A stretch of 64,000 nucleotides of DNA. It comes from JBBQSN01 sp963825505 (GTDB lineage: Bacteria; Actinomycetota; Actinomycetes; Actinomycetales; CAWJMD01). Each line of letters opens with the position of its first letter. Position 1 is the stretch's first letter. The notes under the pieces were generated by a model. The model did no database searches, was not told the DNA's origin, and saw only the letters and a list, made by a program, of their open reading frames with translations. Positions 59,114 through 64,000 of the stretch are shown here, in pieces. The position numbers and the translations under genes were made by a program. The DNA lies in NCBI GenBank assembly GCA_963825505.1, contig CAWGTL010000006.1, positions 58,341 to 122,340 on the forward strand, given 5' to 3'.

Positions 59114-61615
59114 ATGTTCGAGAGGTTCACCGACCGGGCCCGCCGTGTCGTGGTGCTGGCGCAGGAGGAAGCGCGCCTGCTCAACCACAACTACATCGGC
59201 ACCGAGCACATCCTGCTGGGCCTGATCCACGAGGGAGAGGGCGTCGCCGCCAAGGCGCTGGAGTCGCTCGGCATCTCGCTGGAGTCCGTCCGCGAGCAGG
59301 TGCAGGAGATCATCGGCCAGGGTCAGCAGGCCCCGTCCGGCCACATCCCCTTCACCCCGCGGGCCAAGAAGGTCCTCGAGCTCTCGCTGCGCGAGGCGCT
59401 GCAGCTCGGACACAACTACATCGGCACCGAGCACATCCTGCTCGGGCTGATCCGCGAGGGCGAGGGCGTCGCCGCCCAGGTCCTGATCAAGCTCGGCGCC
59501 GACCTCAACCGGGTCCGCCAGCAGGTGCTCCAGCTGCTGTCGGGGTACCAGGGCAAGGAGACCGCCGCGGCGGGCGCCGGCGGTCAGGCCGAGGGCACGC
59601 CCTCCGGCTCGCTCGTGCTGGACCAGTTCGGCCGCAACTACGCCCAGGCCGCGCGCGAGGGCAAGCTCGACCCGGTCATCGGGCGCGAGAAGGAGATCGA
59701 GCGGGTCATGCAGGTGCTGTCCCGCCGCACCAAGAACAACCCGATCCTCATCGGCGAGCCCGGCGTCGGCAAGACCGCCGTCGTCGAGGGTCTGGCGCAG
59801 GCGATCGTCAAGGGCGAGGTGCCCGAGACGCTCAAGGACAAGCAGATCTACAGCCTCGACCTCGGCTCGCTCGTCGCCGGGTCCCGCTACCGCGGTGACT
59901 TCGAGGAGCGCCTGAAGAAGGTGCTCAAGGAGATCCGCACGCGCGGTGACATCATCCTGTTCATCGACGAGATCCACACCCTCGTGGGTGCCGGTGCCGC
60001 CGAGGGCGCGATCGACGCCGCGTCGATCCTCAAGCCGATGCTGGCCCGCGGTGAGCTGCAGACCGTCGGCGCCACGACGCTCGACGAGTACCGCAAGCAC
60101 ATCGAGAAGGACCCGGCCCTGGAGCGGCGCTTCCAGCCGATCCAGGTGCAGGAGCCGACGCTGCCGCACGCCATCGAGATCCTCAAGGGCCTGCGCGACC
60201 GCTACGAGGCGCACCACCGGGTCTCGATCACCGACGGCGCGCTCGTGGCCGCGGTGAACCTGGCCGACCGCTACGTCAACGACCGGTTCCTGCCGGACAA
60301 GGCGATCGACCTCATCGACGAGGCGGGCGCGCGGCTGCGCATCCGCCGGATGACCGCCCCGCCGGACCTGCGCGAGTTCGACGAGAAGATCGCCGCGGTC
60401 CGCCGCGAGAAGGAGAGCGCGATCGACGCGCAGGACTTCGAGAAGGCGGCCTCGTTGCGCGACGGCGAGAAGAAGCTGCTGGCGGCCAAGGCCGAGCGCG
60501 AGAAGCAGTGGAAGGCCGGCGACATGGACGTCGTGGCCGAGGTCGACGAGGAGCTGATCGCCGAGGTCCTCGCCGTCTCCACCGGCATCCCGATCGTGCG
60601 CCTCACCGAGGAGGAGTCGGCCCGCCTGCTCAACATGGAGGGCGAGCTGCACAAGCGGATCATCGGCCAGGACGCCGCCATCAAGGCGCTGTCCCAGGCG
60701 ATCCGCCGCACCCGCGCCGGGCTCAAGGACCCCAAGCGCCCCGGCGGTTCGTTCATCTTCGCCGGCCCCACCGGCGTCGGGAAGACCGAGCTGGCCAAGG
60801 CCCTCGCGGAGTTCCTGTTCGGCGAGGAGGACGCGCTGATCCAGCTCGACATGAGCGAGTACTCCGAGAAGCACACGGTCTCGCGGCTGTTCGGGTCCCC
60901 GCCCGGGTACGTGGGCTACGAGGAAGGCGGCCAGCTCACCGAGAAGGTGCGCCGCCGTCCGTTCTCCGTGGTGCTGTTCGACGAGGTGGAGAAGGCGCAC
61001 GCCGACATCTTCAACTCGCTGCTGCAGATCCTCGAGGACGGCCGCCTCACCGACTCCCAGGGCCGGATGGTCGACTTCAAGAACACCGTCATCATCATGA
61101 CCACGAACCTCGGCACGCGGGACATCGCCAAGGGCCTGCAGACCGGCTTCCAGGCCGGGGGCGACCTGTCGACGTCCTACGAGCGGATGAAGATCAAGGT
61201 CAACGACGAGCTGAAGCAGCACTTCCGCCCGGAGTTCCTCAACCGCGTCGACGACGTCGTGGTGTTCCCGCAGCTGACCCAGGCCGAGATCATCCAGATC
61301 GTCGACCTCATGATCGGCAAGCTCGACGAGCGGCTGCGTGACAAGGACATGGGGATCGAGCTCACCCAGAAGGCCAAGGACCACGTGGCCACGAAGGGCT
61401 ACGACCCCGTGCTCGGCGCCCGCCCGCTGCGGCGCACCATCCAGCGCGACATCGAGGACGCGCTGTCCGAGAAGATCCTCTACGGCGAGCTCAAGGCCGG
61501 CGAGATCGTCCTGGTCGACGCCGAGGGCGAGGGCAAGGACACCCACCTCACCTTCACCGGGTCGGCGAAGGCGACCGTGCCCGACGCGCCGGTCGTGGAG
61601 ATGACCAAGGAGTAG
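59114..61615 (+). CDS. clpC: ATP-dependent Clp protease ATP-binding subunit ClpC
   Basis: 833 residues. Duplicated N-domain (two HNYIGTEHILLGLI repeats, about 24-90); AAA1 with Walker A GEPGVGKT 214-221 and IILFIDEIHTLVGAG; a UVR-containing middle domain (EKIAAVRREKESAIDAQDFEKAASLRD); AAA2 with Walker A GPTGVGKT 551-558 and FDEVEKAH; ClpP loop region AFTER SPPGYVGYEEGG. It unfolds substrates for ClpP. The ATG at 59114 is preceded by GAGGAG. Essential in mycobacteria and a natural-product target. Confidence 0.97.
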   Translation: MFERFTDRARRVVVLAQEEARLLNHNYIGTEHILLGLIHEGEGVAAKALESLGISLESVREQVQEIIGQGQQAPSGHIPFTPRAKKVLELSLREALQLGHNYIGTEHILLGLIREGEGVAAQVLIKLGADLNRVRQQVLQLLSGYQGKETAAAGAGGQAEGTPSGSLVLDQFGRNYAQAAREGKLDPVIGREKEIERVMQVLSRRTKNNPILIGEPGVGKTAVVEGLAQAIVKGEVPETLKDKQIYSLDLGSLVAGSRYRGDFEERLKKVLKEIRTRGDIILFIDEIHTLVGAGAAEGAIDAASILKPMLARGELQTVGATTLDEYRKHIEKDPALERRFQPIQVQEPTLPHAIEILKGLRDRYEAHHRVSITDGALVAAVNLADRYVNDRFLPDKAIDLIDEAGARLRIRRMTAPPDLREFDEKIAAVRREKESAIDAQDFEKAASLRDGEKKLLAAKAEREKQWKAGDMDVVAEVDEELIAEVLAVSTGIPIVRLTEEESARLLNMEGELHKRIIGQDAAIKALSQAIRRTRAGLKDPKRPGGSFIFAGPTGVGKTELAKALAEFLFGEEDALIQLDMSEYSEKHTVSRLFGSPPGYVGYEEGGQLTEKVRRRPFSVVLFDEVEKAHADIFNSLLQILEDGRLTDSQGRMVDFKNTVIIMTTNLGTRDIAKGLQTGFQAGGDLSTSYERMKIKVNDELKQHFRPEFLNRVDDVVVFPQLTQAEIIQIVDLMIGKLDERLRDKDMGIELTQKAKDHVATKGYDPVLGARPLRRTIQRDIEDALSEKILYGELKAGEIVLVDAEGEGKDTHLTFTGSAKATVPDAPVVEMTKE

Positions 61616-61628
61616 CGGCCCACCGCAC

Positions 61629-61669
61629 CACTGCGCCCCGGCGGTCTTCTCGGTCGCTGGGGCGCAGTG
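61629..61669 (+). terminator. clpC terminator hairpin
   Basis: CACTGCGCCCC (61629-61639) pairs with GGGGCGCAGTG (61659-61669), 11 perfect base pairs around a 19-base loop, 14 bases after the clpC stop. Confidence 0.75.
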
Positions 61670-61708
61670 CGTCCGGAGGTCCCCTCAGGCCACCGGGCGG
61701 GTCAGGTG

Positions 61709-62338
61709 TCAGGGCGTCAACTGGGCCCTCGCCACGTCGCAGAGGTCGGTGTCGAGCAGCGGGTGCGGGCCCTCGACCGAGGTGATCGTGTCCTGCAGGA
61801 AGGTCCCGCCGGGCTTGCGGTCGCCCAGGGTGTCGAACAACGTGGTCACCCGCACGGTGCCCCGGGTGCGGTGCAGGAGGGTTCCGTCACCGGCCCGCAC
61901 CAGGTCGCCACCGACCTCCTCGAACTCGAACTCGTAGACCGGCCCCACGAGGCCCTCGGGCGGCACGACCTCGGCGGGCACCTGACCGAGCGGCACCTTG
62001 GTGGCCGAGGTCTCCTGCTGGACGTACGCGCCGTGGATGCGCAGGACCACCTTGCCGGTGGCGCGGTCCACCCACCGCTCGGAGAAGGTGAAGTCGTCCT
62101 TGAACAGGAAGGCCTGCCGGTTGGTGCCGGACACGACCTGCTCGGAGTACACGCCCTCGTAGTCGTAGGCGACCCGCAGGTCGAGCCCTTCGCAGCCCGG
62201 GTCGAAGCGGCCGACGTTGTGGTACGGGGTGGGGGGCGTGTAGTAGCGGGGCCCGCTGGTGGCCGCGGCCGGCGCGACACCTGCAGCGAGGAGAGCGAAC
62301 GTCGTGGCGAGCAGCCCGGCGGCTCGGTGGAAGCGCAT
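61709..62338 (-). CDS. Hypothetical secreted protein
   Basis: 209 residues. A signal peptide (FHRAAGLLATTFALLAAGVAPAAATS-like, cut about residue 27) leads to a beta-rich protein: YHNVGRFDPGCEGLDLRVAYDYEGVYSEQ, FLFKDDFTFSERWVDRATGKVVLRIHG, VYEFEFEEVGGDLVRAGDGTLLHRTRGTVRVTTLFDT and LLDTDLCDVARAQLTP. Two Cys, one at each end, could bridge. I recognise no named family; similar proteins occur in Nocardioides-type genomes. Confidence 0.72.
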   Translation of the reverse strand: MRFHRAAGLLATTFALLAAGVAPAAATSGPRYYTPPTPYHNVGRFDPGCEGLDLRVAYDYEGVYSEQVVSGTNRQAFLFKDDFTFSERWVDRATGKVVLRIHGAYVQQETSATKVPLGQVPAEVVPPEGLVGPVYEFEFEEVGGDLVRAGDGTLLHRTRGTVRVTTLFDTLGDRKPGGTFLQDTITSVEGPHPLLDTDLCDVARAQLTP

Positions 62339-62474
62339 GTGGAACCCCGTTCCTGGTTGCCCCGCGGGCCACGACGCTACCGGCGCGGGACCCCCACGGG
62401 AATGGCCCGAACGAGCCATGTCGGGGCTGCATCCTGGCGGGACGAGTCGGCTTCCACGGGGGAAACCGGCACGA

Positions 62475-62750
62475 TCACCCCGCTCGGCCGTAGCGCTCCG
62501 CGCTGCGGGCCCGGGCCTTGGCGGCCTCGACCTCGCGGTCCTTGGGCTCGGCGTGCGGGACCAGCTCGTCGAGCAGGTGCTGGGTGAGGTGGGCGATCTC
62601 GGCCACCGCCCGCTCGAACGCCTCGACGTTGTCGCGCGCCGGCTTGGTGGTACCCGCGACCTTGCGCACGTACTGCAGCGCGGCTGCGTGCACCTCGTCG
62701 GAGGTGGCGGGCGGTTCGAAGTTGTGCAGGGTCCGGATGTTGCGGCACAT
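62475..62750 (-). CDS. DUF2277 family protein
   Basis: 91 residues. MCRNIRTLHNFEPPATSDEVHAAALQYVRKVAGTTKPA is the characteristic DUF2277 start, followed by NVEAFERAVAEIAHLTQHLLDEL. The first Cys-Arg-Asn-Ile and the following His are conserved and may bind metal or a nucleic acid; no role is known. Highly basic tail. Confidence 0.88.
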   Translation of the reverse strand: MCRNIRTLHNFEPPATSDEVHAAALQYVRKVAGTTKPARDNVEAFERAVAEIAHLTQHLLDELVPHAEPKDREVEAAKARARSAERYGRAG

Positions 62751-62826
62751 GCCGTGACGGTAATACGGCCGGCGGTCGTCCCGCTCCCCGGCTCGAGCCA
62801 GGTCGCCCGGCCGGAGCCGACCGGGC

Positions 62827-63492
62827 TCAGCCGTCGCGGCGGAAGACGAGCAGGAAGTCGGCGCCGACCCCCCAGGTGGTGCCGTCCCAGCAGACCACCA
62901 CGTCGTGCACCAACGTGAGGTGCCGTGCGACCACGGCCGCGAGGTCGAAGGCGAGCGGGGTCAGGACGCCCTCCTGCACCGTGTTGGCGACGTTGAGCGC
63001 GAGGTGCCCGCCCGGGCGCAGCAGGCCCGCGACCTGGCCGAACACCTCGCCGAGCTGCGCGAGGTAGGTCGGGTAGTTCCCGTCCGGCACCTCGTACCCC
63101 TTCAGCGGGTTCTCCGGGTGCGCGTTGGCCGTCATGTACGGCGGCGAGGTGAGGCACAGGTCGAACGGGCCGTCGACGAGCTCGGCCAGCCGCCGGGCGT
63201 CGCCCTCGACGACCTCGGCCCGTTCGCAGCCGTCGCCGGACCCCAACCGGTCGCGCACCTGGGTCACCCGCTCGGGCAGCAGCTCGACCCCCACGCTCGC
63301 GCGGGCGAGGCGGCGGCTGACGACCAGCGTGGTGCCGTAGCCGGCGAACGGGTCGAGCACGCGGTCGCCCGGGGAGGTGAGCTCCTCGATCGCGGTGGTC
63401 GCGAGCGACTCGGTGAAGTGGACGAGCTCCTGGTCGCCCGGCGGGCGCTGCTCGACCAGCTCGGACACCCTCTGGAGCAGGTACTGCTGCAC
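62827..63492 (-). CDS. DNA methyltransferase-like protein (TSPPY motif)
   Basis: 221 residues from GTG 63492. LDPFAGYGTTLVVSRRLARASVGVELLPERV is a circularly arranged SAM motif (FxGxGT), and DLCLTSPPYMTANAHPENPLKGYE carries the S/T-S-P-P-Y catalytic motif of N4-cytosine/N6-adenine enzymes. The order, TSPPY after FxGxGT, corresponds to beta or gamma type class. No restriction endonuclease gene adjoins in view, so it is either solitary or an RNA methyltransferase. Both substrates remain possible. Confidence 0.75.
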   Translation of the reverse strand: MQQYLLQRVSELVEQRPPGDQELVHFTESLATTAIEELTSPGDRVLDPFAGYGTTLVVSRRLARASVGVELLPERVTQVRDRLGSGDGCERAEVVEGDARRLAELVDGPFDLCLTSPPYMTANAHPENPLKGYEVPDGNYPTYLAQLGEVFGQVAGLLRPGGHLALNVANTVQEGVLTPLAFDLAAVVARHLTLVHDVVVCWDGTTWGVGADFLLVFRRDG

Positions 63493-63518
63493 CGCGCCAT
63501 GGTGGCAGGCGCGCGTCG

Positions 63519-63995
63519 TCAGCGCGGACGCAGGGCGTCGGCCACCGCACCCGGCCCCGCCTCGGGAGCACCGCCGTCCTCGCAGCTCCAGACCTGCGAC
63601 AGCGCCGCGGCGACGAAGCCCCACGCACGCAGCCGGTCCAGCGGCTGCCCCAACCCGTCGGCGTACGCCTCCAGACGCGAGGGAGGCAGCCGGACCAGCT
63701 CGGCGGGATCGGTGCGCAGCGGGTTGCAGAGCAGGGGCCCGACCTCGAACCCCGGGTCGCCGACCCACCCGTGCGGGTCGATCGCCACCCAGCCACCCGC
63801 GTCGTCGAGCCCGGCGCCACCCAGTGGAAGCTCAGGACGAACGGCTCCCCGACGTCCAGCGACCAGCGGTCGGCGCAGGCGGCCAGCTGGTGGGGGCAGG
63901 CGGTCCAGCCACGCCCGCCCGGTCTCGCCCCACACCTGCACGGCGTTGCGGCGCAACGGCTCCGGGAGGTGCAGGTGCGGGTCGGCAGGGGTCAT
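63519..63995 (-). pseudogene. Aminoglycoside/hydroxyurea kinase (APH(6)-like), internally deleted and frame-shifted
   Basis: Residues 1-30 (LPEPLRRNAVQVWGETGRAWLDRLP) and the C-terminal 90 (WVAIDPHGWVGDPGFEVGPLL, LVRLPPSRLEAYADGLGQPLDRLRAWGFVAAALSQVWSC) match the APH(6)/hydroxyurea phosphotransferase family. Between about 63890 and 63820 the sensible frame is a different one, reading HQLAACADRWSLDVG and LSFHWVAPG, then it returns. Even joined, the ATP-lobe remainder and the catalytic HGD loop (about 140 residues) are absent. A full family member is about 290 residues. I read it as a decayed gene, or a mis-assembled one. Confidence 0.7.
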
Positions 63996-64000
63996 CCGGC

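Overview
The window is very G+C-rich, gene-dense DNA with frequent GTG starts and 4-base ATGA/GTGA gene overlaps. It encodes Lsr2, mycothiol/DinB-type proteins, a GTP cyclohydrolase/folate cluster beside FtsH, and ClpC. The gene order ppa-dacB-DUF2342-tilS-hpt-ftsH-folE-folP-folB-folK-DUF3180 and later DUF2520-panC-panD...lysS-lsr2-clpC is the one I know from mycobacteria and relatives (ppa to clpC1 of M. tuberculosis). The organism is therefore an actinomycete; the accessory content looks most like Nocardioidaceae (Nocardioides and kin), but the genus is only an inference.

Layout. 1-3.1 kb: end of DNA polymerase III delta-prime, a Tap-type hydrolase with a broken signal peptide, a VOC protein and tRNA-Thr(CGT). 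3.1-4.86 kb: an islet of visibly lower G+C after the tRNA, with a SAM methyltransferase and gene remnants. 4.86-11.1 kb: DinB proteins, NfeD plus SPFH membrane pair, DUF1905, a GH3 glycosidase. 11.2-16.2 kb: a MocR regulator divergent from a PNPOx-like/EamA pair, then an ECF42-type sigma factor with two YCII/DGPF genes. 16.4-22 kb: GNAT, membrane diguanylate cyclase, MmsA, a PH-like protein, and a RipA-like NlpC/P60 hydrolase behind four tandem 9-bp boxes that match the MtrA motif. 22.1-33.1 kb: the conserved ppa to DUF3180 block. 33.1-47.6 kb: an accessory stretch with hydrolase/TetR, a complete compatible-solute ABC transporter (OpuC type), an orphan NuoD, paired PH-domain membrane proteins, Lrp/DdaH and two methyltransferases. 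47.7-55.4 kb: DUF2520, panC, panD, nadB, nadC, VOC, lysS, a small membrane protein and lsr2. 55.5-58.9 kb: the 5-oxoprolinase operon pxpABC led by a FhuF-type iron-sulfur protein. 59.1-61.6 kb: clpC, behind what looks like a SigR/SigH promoter with a ClgR box. 61.7-64 kb: secreted protein, DUF2277, a TSPPY DNA methyltransferase and a damaged aminoglycoside phosphotransferase.

The standout is folE. The single open frame (523 codons) is a 200-residue GTP cyclohydrolase I interrupted by a 323-residue class 1 intein with a double-LAGLIDADG homing endonuclease. It sits directly before the Cys of the zinc-binding CEHH motif, so no functional folate or pterin pathway entry enzyme can exist before splicing. 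Three other loci (Tap hydrolase, folK, aminoglycoside kinase) show frame breaks, which may be real decay or sequence errors. The window holds one tRNA and no rRNA, CRISPR array, insertion sequence or phage integrase that I can see.
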